Assembly (NCBI GenBank): GCA_003226295.1
Contig: CP029803.1
Coordinates: forward strand, 2,547,001-2,611,000
Source of the DNA: Candidatus Moanabacter tarae
GTDB taxonomy: Bacteria > Verrucomicrobiota > Verrucomicrobiia > Opitutales > UBA2987
Length of the DNA stretch: 64,000 nucleotides
Direction of reading: 5' to 3'
The notes beneath the pieces are model-generated. The model had not been told where the DNA came from. It was given only the letters and a program-made list of their open reading frames with translations, and made no database searches. Shown piece by piece: positions 46,887-56,469 of the stretch; positions within the stretch are counted from its first letter, which is position 1; each line of letters begins with the position of its first letter. The translations under genes were made by a program, and so were the position numbers.

Positions 46887-47630
46887 TTATCGGGCCTGGA
46901 TCACTTTTCTCTGGATTTCAGTGATGCGGCTGATTCCAGTGCCCGCAAGTTCGATCAGTGAATCGAGTTCCTTCTGGGAAAAAGTCGCCTCCTCTCCCGC
47001 TCCTTGGAGTTCCACGAATTTCCCGTTCCCTGTCATGACCACGTTAAAGTCAACTGATGCTCTTTTGTCCTCGGCGTAGTTTAGGTCAAGAAGTGCACTT
47101 CCTTCAACCAGCCCGACGCTGACTCCCGAAACGGAGTCTAGGAAGGGATCTTCTTTTATATTCCCATCCTCTAACAGTTTCTTAGTCGCCAATTTGGCAG
47201 CGACATAAGCTCCGCTTATTGCTGCCGTGCGAGTGCCTCCATCAGCCTGGAGTACATCGCAGTCCAACCAAAGGGTATATCCGGATAGGCTCTTAAGATT
47301 TGCTACGGCCCGAATCGACCTTCCGATCAATCGTTGGATCTCAATCGACCGCCCGTCGATTTTACCTCGAGTACTATCACGGGTTTTTCGACTCAAAGTG
47401 CTGTAAGGAAGCATTGAGTATTCTGCTGTGATCCAACCTCCTCTAACATTCTGATTCATCATCCATTTTGGGAGAGCCTGTTCCATGGTTGCAGCACAGA
47501 TCAGTTGCGTTTTTCCAAAAGAGATGAGGACGGAAGCAGTTGCATTGGGAGCGATCCCAGGAGCAATCGTAACCTGTCGCAATTGATCGTATCGTCGCTG
47601 ATCGGACCTGGAATAAGTGATGGCGGTCAT
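46887..47630 (-). CDS. rph: ribonuclease PH
   Basis: A 247-residue phosphorolytic 3' exoribonuclease for tRNA 3' maturation. Motifs: FGKTQLICAATMEQALPKWM, GGWITAEYSMLPYST, RGKIDGRSIEIQRLIGRSIRA, LDCDVLQADGGTRTAAISGA, and the acidic active-site segment YAEDKRASVDFNVVMTGNG. N- and C-termini are of normal length. It is transcribed toward sucC. Confidence 0.96.
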   Translation of the reverse strand: MTAITYSRSDQRRYDQLRQVTIAPGIAPNATASVLISFGKTQLICAATMEQALPKWMMNQNVRGGWITAEYSMLPYSTLSRKTRDSTRGKIDGRSIEIQRLIGRSIRAVANLKSLSGYTLWLDCDVLQADGGTRTAAISGAYVAAKLATKKLLEDGNIKEDPFLDSVSGVSVGLVEGSALLDLNYAEDKRASVDFNVVMTGNGKFVELQGAGEEATFSQKELDSLIELAGTGISRITEIQRKVIQAR

Positions 47631-47856
47631 GGGATGTGATTACGAATTGCGGTTGGTGCAGTGTTCGGGTTGATGGAAGGGAGCTATTATCTTAAGTTTA
47701 AAAGCGATCTCCGTCCAATTCCTAAAGAAGTACTTTCCCAAGCTCTCTATAGGGTAATCAGGAAGACATAGCATCGCAATTTTGTGGAGGAGTTTCTATT
47801 TTATAATTGTTGGGCTTTGAAATTGACTATGACAAGATTTACGATCGAGTTAACGT

Positions 47857-49935
47857 CTAAGAAACGACAATTTTAGTAGATAATTCCGCAGGGGGATCGA
47901 TCCACTTTTGCTCCTTTTTAATGAGATTAATAAGTCTTTCTACGGCGTCTTCTGCAGGGATGTGGTATTCGACACATTTCTTACCCACGTAAAGGTTGAT
48001 TTTGCCTGGGGCGCCTCCGACGTAACCGAAGTCCGCATCCGCCATTTCTCCTGGACCGTTTACAATGCAACCCATGACTGCGATCGTAACTCCCTTGAGA
48101 TGGTCCGTCATTGACCTCACTTTTTGAGTTGTCGATTGAAGATCGAACAGCGTGCGACCGCAGCTAGGACAAGCAACGTATTCCGTTTTTGAGATTCTCG
48201 CCCGGGCTCCCTGAAGGATATTATAAGCTAATGAGGTTGCCCTGGGCAGATCGGGTTCAAGTTCAACACTAATAATATCTCCGATGCCGTCACAGAGAAG
48301 AGCGCCGGTTAGGATAGCCGCCTCGAGCAGCCGATCGCCAAAATAGCCTCGACAGTCGATACTGTTTTCTTGGGTGTTGCGAATCCATATGGGAGCTTCG
48401 ATTCCAAGTTTAAGGAGATGACTAGCCAAAGCGCGATAGTTGCCAATCGGATGCGTGTTTGGACTTGGAATGGAAACGGTGAAGATAAAATTCGAGGTAC
48501 CTGATTTGGCAAAAAACGGAGCGAAAGCAGGCAAATCATCAGGCTCAATGTCCAGTGCGAGGCGCAGGTTATTCTGTTCGCAGAAATCTGCGTAATCGGC
48601 AAACCGTTTTTTCTCGATGGAAGAAAACCTCGAGCTAATTATGAAGCCATCACATTTGGGCCAATCTACTGCGTTAAGTTCCACTCCGGAAATTTGACTG
48701 TCGATGGAGAGAACCAGAAATGGAACCTTTTTATTAAGGGATTCCGATAAATCCAAAACATCTGCCAGATCTTCGGCAGAGGCAATATCTACAAGTAAAC
48801 CTTCAATCCTCGCTTCCTTTAGTTCCGTGTGGGTACGTTCTACGTCTTCCAGGATTTCCCTAAACCTCGAAGGCGGTTTTCTTGCTGCTACAATCACGCT
48901 AGGAGGTTTATTGGCTCCTACGGAGATTCCCGAGTTGAGCTCGATTGCCCTAGCCTTTCTCCGGGTATAAGAAAACGGATCCACTGGATCTTCGGTCTGT
49001 CCTGATAAGGTTGTTTTGCGGTTCGATTCCCAAAGTCTCCAAGCTTTTTCAGCGAGATCTTTAGCGACTGGTATCTCGTTCACAGGATCTTCGGTAAGCG
49101 AGACCCTAATAGTGTCGCCTAGCCCATCAAAAAGCAGGCCTCCGATTCCGATCGCACTCTTAATGCGAGCATCATCCCCATCTCCGGCTTCTGTAACCCC
49201 TAGATGGAGAGGATAATTCATGCCCTCGGCTGACATTTTAGATACTACCAATCGATAGGCTTCAATCATCACCTTTGGATTGCTGGACTTCATCGACAAG
49301 ATGATATTTTTGAAGCTGTGAGACTCAGCTATACGAATAAATTCAAGGGCTGACTCGACCATTCCTAGAGGTGTATCGCCGTACCGATTCATGATCCGAT
49401 CGGAAAGTGAACCGTGATTAGTTCCTATTCGCATCGATCGGCCCAGGTCCCTACATTTTAAGACAATCGGCGAGAAGTCTTCGTAGAGACGTCCTAGTTC
49501 ATTATCGTATTGTTTATCTGAGTACTCTCGAAGGACAAATTTCTTCTGGTCCGAGTAGTTTCCGGGATTAATTCGTACCTTTTCGACGTGTTCCGCGGCT
49601 TCCATGGCGGCGGATGGAATAAAATGGATGTCGGCAACAAGGGGAACATTCACCCTAGCGAGATGCAGCTGACGTCGAATTTCCTTCAAGGATTTAGCAG
49701 CTGTGATGTTCTGTGCTGTAATTCGCACGATCTCACAGCCAGCTTCAACTAAAGCGATAGTCTGCTTCACAGTAGCGAAAACATCCTGGGTCGGGGTTGT
49801 CGTCATCGACTGGATTCGTATGGGATTATCGCCCCCTATGGAGACGTCTCCGACTGAGACTTCCCTAGAAGTCCTACGCCGGGCGATATACCGTGATGCA
49901 CAATAAGGGGATAAAACTTCTTTCCTACTGGTCAT
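47857..49935 (-). CDS. ispG: 4-hydroxy-3-methylbut-2-enyl diphosphate synthase, long form
   Basis: A 692-residue GcpE/IspG. The TIM barrel begins VGDVSIGGDNPIRIQSMTTT and includes ADIHFIPSAAMEAAEHVEKVRINPGN. A large central insertion (about residues 290-560, the extra domain also seen in chlamydial and plant enzymes) separates it from the 4Fe-4S domain with CPSCGRTLFDL and VMGCIVNGPGEMADADFGYVGG. It reduces MEcPP to HMBPP in the MEP pathway. The start at 49935 overlaps the rseP end by 11 bases; the open frame further upstream is antisense-like extension inside rseP. Dxr of the same pathway lies two genes upstream. Confidence 0.94.
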   Translation of the reverse strand: MTSRKEVLSPYCASRYIARRRTSREVSVGDVSIGGDNPIRIQSMTTTPTQDVFATVKQTIALVEAGCEIVRITAQNITAAKSLKEIRRQLHLARVNVPLVADIHFIPSAAMEAAEHVEKVRINPGNYSDQKKFVLREYSDKQYDNELGRLYEDFSPIVLKCRDLGRSMRIGTNHGSLSDRIMNRYGDTPLGMVESALEFIRIAESHSFKNIILSMKSSNPKVMIEAYRLVVSKMSAEGMNYPLHLGVTEAGDGDDARIKSAIGIGGLLFDGLGDTIRVSLTEDPVNEIPVAKDLAEKAWRLWESNRKTTLSGQTEDPVDPFSYTRRKARAIELNSGISVGANKPPSVIVAARKPPSRFREILEDVERTHTELKEARIEGLLVDIASAEDLADVLDLSESLNKKVPFLVLSIDSQISGVELNAVDWPKCDGFIISSRFSSIEKKRFADYADFCEQNNLRLALDIEPDDLPAFAPFFAKSGTSNFIFTVSIPSPNTHPIGNYRALASHLLKLGIEAPIWIRNTQENSIDCRGYFGDRLLEAAILTGALLCDGIGDIISVELEPDLPRATSLAYNILQGARARISKTEYVACPSCGRTLFDLQSTTQKVRSMTDHLKGVTIAVMGCIVNGPGEMADADFGYVGGAPGKINLYVGKKCVEYHIPAEDAVERLINLIKKEQKWIDPPAELSTKIVVS

Positions 49936-51751
49936 CGAATGGGCTGGAACTTGAGAATACGGGTTTAATGTGGAGTGAATTCTGTAACTCAAACTGGCGT
50001 TCTGCCTTATTATCTCCCTGCCATCTCCTGATGTCGAAGAAACTGACATAGATAATAAGAGAAAAGAGCAGGAGCATGAAAATCCCTTGAGTTCTGACAA
50101 TGACACCTGGAGGGAGTGGTTTACCCCGGATTTTAGCCAGGGTGGCAAAGGCGATATGCCCCCCGTCCAGGACGGGGATAGGGAGGAGATTAAGGATGGC
50201 AAGATTGATGTTTAGAAGGCAGACAAACCAGAGGACGAGCCGGATATCTATCTTCGAAAGCTGATCGATAGCCCTAATAATACCCGGAGGCCCACTCAGA
50301 TTGCGGAATCCAATATCTGACTTCGTGCTGACAAGACTGCCTAGGACTTGGAAAGTTGTTTGGATGATCTCAGTAAACTGTTCAATGGGATTGAGATATA
50401 TGGTCATCTGCCGGCCACCTAGTTGGGCGCCAATCATGGGTCTTTTCTGAGGAGAAATTAGCGATGCAGATGCGGTGCCAAGGATCGCAAAATGTTTGGT
50501 TTCACTTTCCCTTTCAATTATCAGGCTCAAGGTCCCCTCAGGGCTCTCGTTGACTAACTCGACCCAGGATTCAAGAGAAGTGTAAGAACTCCTACTCACG
50601 GATTGAATTCGATCGCCGCTGAATATGCCGGAGAAGACAAGACCGGTTGGGTCATCAAGGTGGTGAACCGTAAGGACGGAGGGAGACGAAGGATTAGCAG
50701 GATCTGCTGGCCTTTCATCCGATCGGTAAATTGGCTGTAGGGTGAGGGTGGCTTCACGCTTTATATCTTTAACAGTCAGTTTTCCTAGTGGCTTGGTGAA
50801 GGCGACGGCCTCTGGTTCAATCGCAGTATCGAATATATCTCCATTTCGGTCGATTGTGAGGACAACACTGCGATCGCCTGTTTCGATCAGATATTCGATA
50901 AAACTTCTAAGCGAAAACATTTTGATGCCGTCAATGGCTAACACCTGGTCATCGATCTTGAGACCTGAGCGGGAAGCCGGTGAATCATCTTCGATTCGTT
51001 TTACGATCAAGGAATGGGCTGGACGAATATCTATTAGTCGGAGGCGTTCACCAGAGGCAGGATTGATTTCTACCAACTGTGGGAACACATCAAGTTTAAA
51101 AATTTTTCCATCTCTTTCTATTGTAAAGACTGCCTTAGGACTTCCCGTATCGTCGCGTCCTGAGCCGGTGATTAGCGTATGGATTAACTCAGAGAAATTC
51201 GAAACCTCTTGGTCATCGATAGCAAGGACCCTATCGCCTGGCCTTAAACCAGCGGCAAAAGCCGGGCCTTCAACCTCGGTGTTTTCATCTAGAGTCAGCG
51301 TTTTGCCAACATGGCCAATTACTGTAGTCTGTGCTTCTTCACTGGATGGTTGACCGACTCCCCAGAGGATGGAAGAGATGACGAAGGCAAAGATAATGTT
51401 GAATACGGCACCCATAACTGAGACGATCAGTTTGTCTGTAAAGGAAATCGGCGGAAGTTCCTCCGCCGATTGGGCGTGTCTCCCTTCAACTGCTCCGAGT
51501 TCAGCTAATTGGGGAAGGGCTACGTAGCCGCCAATTGGGAGGAGAGATATACAATACTCGATTCCACCGCGGTTCCAGGATATTACTTTGGGACCGAAAC
51601 CGATAGAGAATCTTTCAATTTTGAGCCCTCGTCTTTTCGCCGCAAGGAAATGACCAAGCTCGTGGACAAATATAGATCCACCGAAGAGCAGGATTATGAG
51701 AAAAAGTGACCATGTGTTCGCAAATAGTGGCTGTATCACTGCGGGATTCAT
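49925..51751 (-). CDS. rseP: site-2 protease RseP family metalloprotease
   Basis: A 608-residue intramembrane zinc protease, longer than the usual 420-460. The first membrane segment holds FVHELGHFLAAKRRG (HExxH). The second motif LLPIPVLDGGHIAF lies near residue 525. Between them are PDZ-like units, including EGPAFAAGLRPGDRVLAIDD and DSPASRSGLKIDDQVLAIDG, and a further extracytoplasmic region (about 320-420) with DDPTGLVFSGIFSGDRI, probably a third PDZ. It cleaves membrane-bound anti-sigma factors or signal-peptide remnants. It sits between dxr and ispG, 18 bp after the former. Confidence 0.94.
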   Translation of the reverse strand: MNPAVIQPLFANTWSLFLIILLFGGSIFVHELGHFLAAKRRGLKIERFSIGFGPKVISWNRGGIEYCISLLPIGGYVALPQLAELGAVEGRHAQSAEELPPISFTDKLIVSVMGAVFNIIFAFVISSILWGVGQPSSEEAQTTVIGHVGKTLTLDENTEVEGPAFAAGLRPGDRVLAIDDQEVSNFSELIHTLITGSGRDDTGSPKAVFTIERDGKIFKLDVFPQLVEINPASGERLRLIDIRPAHSLIVKRIEDDSPASRSGLKIDDQVLAIDGIKMFSLRSFIEYLIETGDRSVVLTIDRNGDIFDTAIEPEAVAFTKPLGKLTVKDIKREATLTLQPIYRSDERPADPANPSSPSVLTVHHLDDPTGLVFSGIFSGDRIQSVSRSSYTSLESWVELVNESPEGTLSLIIERESETKHFAILGTASASLISPQKRPMIGAQLGGRQMTIYLNPIEQFTEIIQTTFQVLGSLVSTKSDIGFRNLSGPPGIIRAIDQLSKIDIRLVLWFVCLLNINLAILNLLPIPVLDGGHIAFATLAKIRGKPLPPGVIVRTQGIFMLLLFSLIIYVSFFDIRRWQGDNKAERQFELQNSLHIKPVFSSSSPFDDQ

Positions 51752-51769
51752 TTGGACGGAAGTTTCAGA

Positions 51770-52942
51770 TTAGTCCGAGGAAAAACTTAGCACCAGTTCT
51801 CTTCCCAGGGATCGCGCGGCAGAATCAGCGGCGATCACATCATCGAGATTAGCAGGATCCAGGTTTCTTGTCTTTTGTAGCGACTCTTCGATGATCTCAG
51901 CAATCTCGAGATATTTAATGGAGCCGCGCAAAAAAGCAGATACAGCAACTTCGTTTACAGCATTGAACACAGTCGGAGCTATGCCTTCAGCTTCCATCGC
52001 TTCACGCGCTAAACGTAGACAAGGAAATCTGCCGTAATCTGGGGGATGAAATTCGAGCCCCCAAGTTTGGGAAAAGTCGAGAGATTCATCAACTCCCGGC
52101 GCCCTATGGGGGTAAAGTAAAGCATTTTGAATTGCAAATGTCATGGAGGGGGGGGAAAGCTGTGCAATAATGGAACCATCGACAAATTCTACTAATGAAT
52201 GGACGATACTTTGGGGGTGAATGACAACCTCAATTCTCTTTGCCGCATCGCCGAAGAGCCATTTTGCCTCTATAAGTTCCAACCCTTTGTTAGCCATGGT
52301 CGAAGAGTCGACAGTGATTTTAGTACCCATTGACCAATTTGGGTGCTTTGTTGCGTCTGCCGGCCGAATTGACTTCATTTGATCGCGGGTAAAGTTGCGG
52401 AAAGGACCACCGGAGGCGGTAAGGATTATCCTGGCTACTTCACTGGACTTTCTCCCATCAAGGCACTGAAAGATGGCATTGTGTTCGCTGTCAATTGGAA
52501 GAATTTGGGTATTGAATTTCTGGGTTGCTGCGGTGACGAATTTACCCGCCATCACCATCACCTCCTTGCTTGCCAGAGCGATTTCTTTCCCAGCAGAGAT
52601 CGCGGCGAGGCTCGGTTCTAGACCCATAGTCCCGACTATAGCTACGACTACCGTATCGACATCAGGATGAGTTGCGACTTCGTTCAAGCCTTCTATGCCG
52701 CTTCCCAGTGCGACTGAGTTCCCGAATAGTTTTTCTCTTTTAGCTTGGCGGCAAGCAAGGGGATCAAAAATCGCGGCGACTGAGACGTTGAATTCTTTGG
52801 CAATTTCAGCGAGACGCAAAGATCGAGAATTGCCTGCTATGCCCACTAGGCGAAGACGGTCTGGATTTGCGCGAACAACTCGAAGTGTACTAGCTCCGAT
52901 TGATCCAGTTGCACCGAGTAGGGCGATGTTCTTAGGGCGCAT
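51770..52942 (-). CDS. dxr: 1-deoxy-D-xylulose 5-phosphate reductoisomerase
   Basis: A 390-residue NADPH enzyme of the MEP pathway. Motifs: NADPH loop LLGATGSIGASTLRVV, LASKEVMVMAGKFV, LPIDSEHNAIFQCL with metal ligands, TASGGPFRNF, HPNWSMGTKITVDSSTMANKGLELIEA, and HPQSIVHSLVEF. The order cdsA-dxr-rseP is common in bacteria. It is transcribed toward rseP and ispG. Confidence 0.97.
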   Translation of the reverse strand: MRPKNIALLGATGSIGASTLRVVRANPDRLRLVGIAGNSRSLRLAEIAKEFNVSVAAIFDPLACRQAKREKLFGNSVALGSGIEGLNEVATHPDVDTVVVAIVGTMGLEPSLAAISAGKEIALASKEVMVMAGKFVTAATQKFNTQILPIDSEHNAIFQCLDGRKSSEVARIILTASGGPFRNFTRDQMKSIRPADATKHPNWSMGTKITVDSSTMANKGLELIEAKWLFGDAAKRIEVVIHPQSIVHSLVEFVDGSIIAQLSPPSMTFAIQNALLYPHRAPGVDESLDFSQTWGLEFHPPDYGRFPCLRLAREAMEAEGIAPTVFNAVNEVAVSAFLRGSIKYLEIAEIIEESLQKTRNLDPANLDDVIAADSAARSLGRELVLSFSSD

Positions 52943-53110
52943 GATAATGAGTAACTAAAGTATCTTATACATTAATTGCAGAAGAAGAGAATAGGTACCA
53001 CATTGTAGAGAGCGGGAAAACGCAACCGATTACTGGACCTCATCGAATCGTAACGGCCAGAGCAATCTTTTGATTCCCTGATCTAGGTTTTAGTAAGACA
53101 CTCCATATCG

Positions 53111-53161
53111 AGATAAGATAAAGTTGAAACTTAAAGTTCCTTATTTCATGAGGTCTTATCT
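53111..53161. repeat. inverted repeat between cdsA and dxr
   Basis: AGATAAGA (53111-53118) and TCTTATCT (53154-53161) are perfect 8-bp arms flanking a 35-bp A/T-rich loop, 30 bp after the cdsA stop. It could be a terminator stem or an operator of the dxr promoter. Support is weak. Confidence 0.3.
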
Positions 53162-53190
53162 GAATGCTCAAAGCAAATAAGGATCGATTC

Positions 53191-54003
53191 TTAGCTGATC
53201 AAAAAGACTCGAATCAGAACATAGCCGCAGGGAGCACTGATAAGTAGGCTGTCAGCGAGATCGAGGGCACCGCCGATTCCAGGAATAATGGTCCCTGAAT
53301 CTTTCTGGTGCGCCAAGCGTTTCAGGTACGATTGAACGAGATCTGACACAATCGCAGTTGCCGAGATTGGGAAAGCAAGTAGAACAGCAGATGCGGGCGA
53401 GAATAATTGAGGCAGGTGGTTCTTGAATGCGAGAACGTATGTGGCCCCAGCAAGCCCGGATACGACAACCCCCCCGATCGCGCCTTCCCAAGTCTTATTC
53501 GGGCTCGTCTTGGGCGCTATCTTCCTACTGCCAATAGCTTTACCGACGAGTAGACCTCCGACATCGGTAAATTTGGCAGTCAGAATAAGCCAGACAGCAA
53601 GAAGTAAACCTTCTTTTCTGTCAGTCGGTAGATTAAGGGTAAGAACGATAAAGCTTAGAGCGAAAGGAATGCAGAGAATTCCGAAGAGTGTTACGGCTAC
53701 TCTTCTAGTAATTGACGAGCTGCTAAATTCGGCTAGCGCAGTGGAGGCCAGGCAGATGAGAGAAAGAATGATGAAATCTTGGAAGGTTCCGAAATAAGAA
53801 ACGAGAATAAGAACCGTTCCAAGAGCTGCTCCTGGCTGGACGTATCCAGGCCTTCCGGACTTTTCGAGCAGGGTGTAGAATTCAGACTGTGCTAGGATAG
53901 AAAGAGAAACTACCAGAAGAAGTCCGGCAATGGGACCAAACAGGACAAGAACTACTATAATTGTGCTCCAAAGGACCAGGGTACTGAGAACTCTAGGTGT
54001 CAC
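53191..54003 (-). CDS. cdsA: phosphatidate cytidylyltransferase
   Basis: A 270-residue polytopic membrane enzyme making CDP-diacylglycerol from phosphatidate and CTP. It has about seven to eight helices and the C-terminal region SPNKTWEGAIGG, YLKRLAHQKDSG and IIPGIGGALDLADSLL. Compared with the classic family signature, the His of PGHGG is Ile and the Arg of the LDRxD part is Leu, while the metal-binding aspartates remain. The start overlaps the uppS stop by four bases (ATGA). Confidence 0.9.
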   Translation of the reverse strand: MTPRVLSTLVLWSTIIVVLVLFGPIAGLLLVVSLSILAQSEFYTLLEKSGRPGYVQPGAALGTVLILVSYFGTFQDFIILSLICLASTALAEFSSSSITRRVAVTLFGILCIPFALSFIVLTLNLPTDRKEGLLLAVWLILTAKFTDVGGLLVGKAIGSRKIAPKTSPNKTWEGAIGGVVVSGLAGATYVLAFKNHLPQLFSPASAVLLAFPISATAIVSDLVQSYLKRLAHQKDSGTIIPGIGGALDLADSLLISAPCGYVLIRVFLIS

Positions 54004-54746
54004 TTGTTAAGAAGAAGCTCGGGAAGAGAACTTTTCACCTGATCACCCGTCATTCCGAAACGGCGCTCTTTTTTCTTGTAGCTCTTAATGGCTTCCTCGA
54101 AGTCCTTAGGACTGAAGTCGGGCCAGAGTTTTTTGGAAAAAATCCATTCCGCATATGCTCCTTGGAGAAGAAGGAAATTACTCAGACGCGTCTCCCCAGA
54201 GGTTCTGATGATCAGGTCTGGATCTGGTATGTCCCAAGTATAAAGATAGCTAGAAAATCGTTTCCAATTAAGGTCTTTGGGTTGCTCTCTTCCTTCCCTG
54301 GCTGCATCGATATAAGCTTTCACTGCATCAATAATCTCCGAGCGTGAGCCATAGTTTACGGCGAGGACAAATGTCCCCTTAGAGAAGTCTGATGTCTCTT
54401 GTACGGTGTCGCGGAGATTTTTCTGAATATTGGCGGGGAAATCTTCAATTCGTCCAATCACCTTCAGACGTATTTGATGTTGGCGTAACTCTTGGACATG
54501 TCTTTTAAGGAAGTTTTCCAGCAAATTCAGGAGAAGCCCCACCTCTTTTTGTGGCCGAGCCCAATTCTCGGCTGAAAAGGCAAAAGCTGTTAGGTAGTGG
54601 ATTCCGAGGGATTGAGCGCATCGCAGTATACGACGGAGATTTTCAACACCATTTCGGTGTCCTTCATTGCGGGGCAAACCCCTTTTTTGGGCCCACCTCC
54701 CATTCCCATCCATGATGATTCCCACGTGATTGGGTTTGTTCTCCAT
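54000..54746 (-). CDS. uppS: isoprenyl transferase (undecaprenyl diphosphate synthase)
   Basis: A 248-residue cis-prenyltransferase that builds the lipid carrier for peptidoglycan and polysaccharide from farnesyl and isopentenyl diphosphate. Motifs: HVGIIMDGNGRWAQKRG with catalytic Asp 13, GHRNGVENLRRIL, TAFAFSAENWARP and PDLIIRTSGETRLSNFLL, then YAEWIFSKKLWPDF. The ATG at 54746 starts the conserved N-terminus; an in-frame start at 54818 is less likely. It heads the run uppS-cdsA-dxr-rseP-ispG. Confidence 0.96.
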   Translation of the reverse strand: MENKPNHVGIIMDGNGRWAQKRGLPRNEGHRNGVENLRRILRCAQSLGIHYLTAFAFSAENWARPQKEVGLLLNLLENFLKRHVQELRQHQIRLKVIGRIEDFPANIQKNLRDTVQETSDFSKGTFVLAVNYGSRSEIIDAVKAYIDAAREGREQPKDLNWKRFSSYLYTWDIPDPDLIIRTSGETRLSNFLLLQGAYAEWIFSKKLWPDFSPKDFEEAIKSYKKKERRFGMTGDQVKSSLPELLLNK

Positions 54747-55215
54747 GACCGATTCGACCCCCTTCTTCAAAAATAAGTTTTCCTGGAGAGAGTAAAGGAC
54801 TTTTCGTAAAAAGAGCAAAAGGAAAGCGTTGGATCTTATTTAGGTTGGGCAATGTGGTGCTGTACTCTAAGAGGAATAGTGAGGAGAGGGGGGGCCGATT
54901 GAGTTGAGAGTATGTACAATGCGAAAGGGTTCAAACCGAGAACGATTGTAATTTGCCTAATAGTTCGTCAACATACTACTTACCCTTGAAGCGATATAGA
55001 GTTTAAGAAAAAACTGGATGCTTTTGAAGTTCGGGATGGTAGCCAATATCTTCAGATTCATAAGAGGGTTCAAGGGATGGGGATATTTCAGCCTAAAAGG
55101 TTTTTTGGATGTGGCAATTGTAGTCTTCATGATCCAGACTTAAGCAGTCAGGTTTCGAATCACTAGGCTTGCCGAAGTTGGGTTATCGTCGATATTGTTT
55201 CAGTAAAAGGAAGGG
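54747..55215. other. 469-bp divergent spacer between uppS and sufS
   Basis: It contains promoters for both directions. A purine-rich stretch with seven consecutive G lies near 54885-54895. I could not fix a -35/-10 pair or an Fe-S regulator site by eye. No gene was seen. Confidence 0.4.
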
Positions 55216-56469
55216 ATGAGAGAATTAGGGCAAAGCAAAATACTAAATGTTGGAATTGATGTGGAATCAGTTCGGAAGGATTTTCCGATCTTGGATACCA
55301 ACATTGATGGGAAGCCCCTAGTCTACTTAGACAACGCCGGCACGGCGCAAAAGCCGAAGGCGGTAATTCAGCGGGAAACCGAATTCTATACACACCAGAA
55401 TGCGAATATTCATCGGGGAATTCATCGTCTCAGTGAAATTGCTTCGGATGAATATGAGCGAGCCCGGAGAAGGATCGCTAGATTTTTTAATGCGGCTCGG
55501 GCAGAGGAGATCGTCTTCGTCCGAGGGACTACGGAGGGTGTCAATCTCGTAGCGAATTCCTTTGGGCGAAAGTATATTAAGGAAGGGGATCATGTAGTTG
55601 TTTCAATTCTTGAGCACCATTCGAATTTTATCCCTTGGCAGCTGATGGCAGAGGAACGAGGGGCGGTTTTTCAAGTAATCCCTATGGACGATAAAGGGGT
55701 TCTCGATCTTGAAGCATACGAGGCGATGCTTAGTGAACGTACAAAGATTGTAGCCTTGACTCATATCTCGAATGCGATCGGAACGGTAAATCCGGTCAAG
55801 GAGATGATTCAATTAGCGCACGCGAGAGGGATCCCAGTTTTGATCGATGGGGCGCAGTCAACGCCTCATATGAAGGTGGATGTTACCGATCTAGACTGCG
55901 ATTTTTTCGTATTCTCCGGACACAAAGTCTTTGGCCCAACGGGGATCGGAGTTCTTTATGGGAAAGAAAGGTGGCTCGACGAGATGCCGCCTTATCAAGT
56001 AGGGGGCGGAACGATTCGAACGGTGACTGTCGAGAAAACGGAGTTTCTCGATCCACCCGCAAAATTCGAAGGTGGTACTCCAAACATTGGGGGGGCCATC
56101 GGATTAGCAACCGCATTCGACTACATTGAGGAACTGGGTATGGGGAGGATTATGAATTACGAAAATGAGCTGTATTGCTATGCAAGGGAGAAGCTAGGAG
56201 CGCTACCGGATCTAGTTCTGTGGGGTGATGGTTCCGAAATTGCGGCAGTCCTTTCATTTGGAATCGAAGGCGTCCACTCTCACGATATCAGTACTTTCTT
56301 GGATAGCGAAGGTGTTGCCATTCGTGCTGGACATCATTGCGCGAAGCCTCTCATGGGCCGTTTGGGAATACCTGGAACGGCGCGTGCCTCTTTTTGTTTC
56401 TACAATACCAAGGAGGAGATTGACCATCTTGTTGATGGCATCCTCAAAATATCTAAATTTTTCAGCTGA
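55216..56469 (+). CDS. sufS: cysteine desulfurase SufS
   Basis: A 417-residue class V aminotransferase-fold enzyme taking sulfur from cysteine for Fe-S cluster assembly. Motifs: YLDNAGTAQKPKAVI, FVRGTTEGVNLVANS, EHHSNFIPWQLM, DGAQSTPHM, the PLP-binding Lys in FSGHKVFGPTGIG (residue 237) and the persulfide Cys in RAGHHCAKPLM (residue 375). A strong ribosome-binding site (AAGGAAGGG) precedes the ATG. Its TGA stop overlaps the sufU ATG by one base. Confidence 0.95.
   Translation: MRELGQSKILNVGIDVESVRKDFPILDTNIDGKPLVYLDNAGTAQKPKAVIQRETEFYTHQNANIHRGIHRLSEIASDEYERARRRIARFFNAARAEEIVFVRGTTEGVNLVANSFGRKYIKEGDHVVVSILEHHSNFIPWQLMAEERGAVFQVIPMDDKGVLDLEAYEAMLSERTKIVALTHISNAIGTVNPVKEMIQLAHARGIPVLIDGAQSTPHMKVDVTDLDCDFFVFSGHKVFGPTGIGVLYGKERWLDEMPPYQVGGGTIRTVTVEKTEFLDPPAKFEGGTPNIGGAIGLATAFDYIEELGMGRIMNYENELYCYAREKLGALPDLVLWGDGSEIAAVLSFGIEGVHSHDISTFLDSEGVAIRAGHHCAKPLMGRLGIPGTARASFCFYNTKEEIDHLVDGILKISKFFS

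Noticed and set aside
50742-51353. 203-codon plus-strand frame inside rseP
   Set aside because: It is antisense to the periplasmic domain of RseP and has low-complexity Ser/Arg composition.
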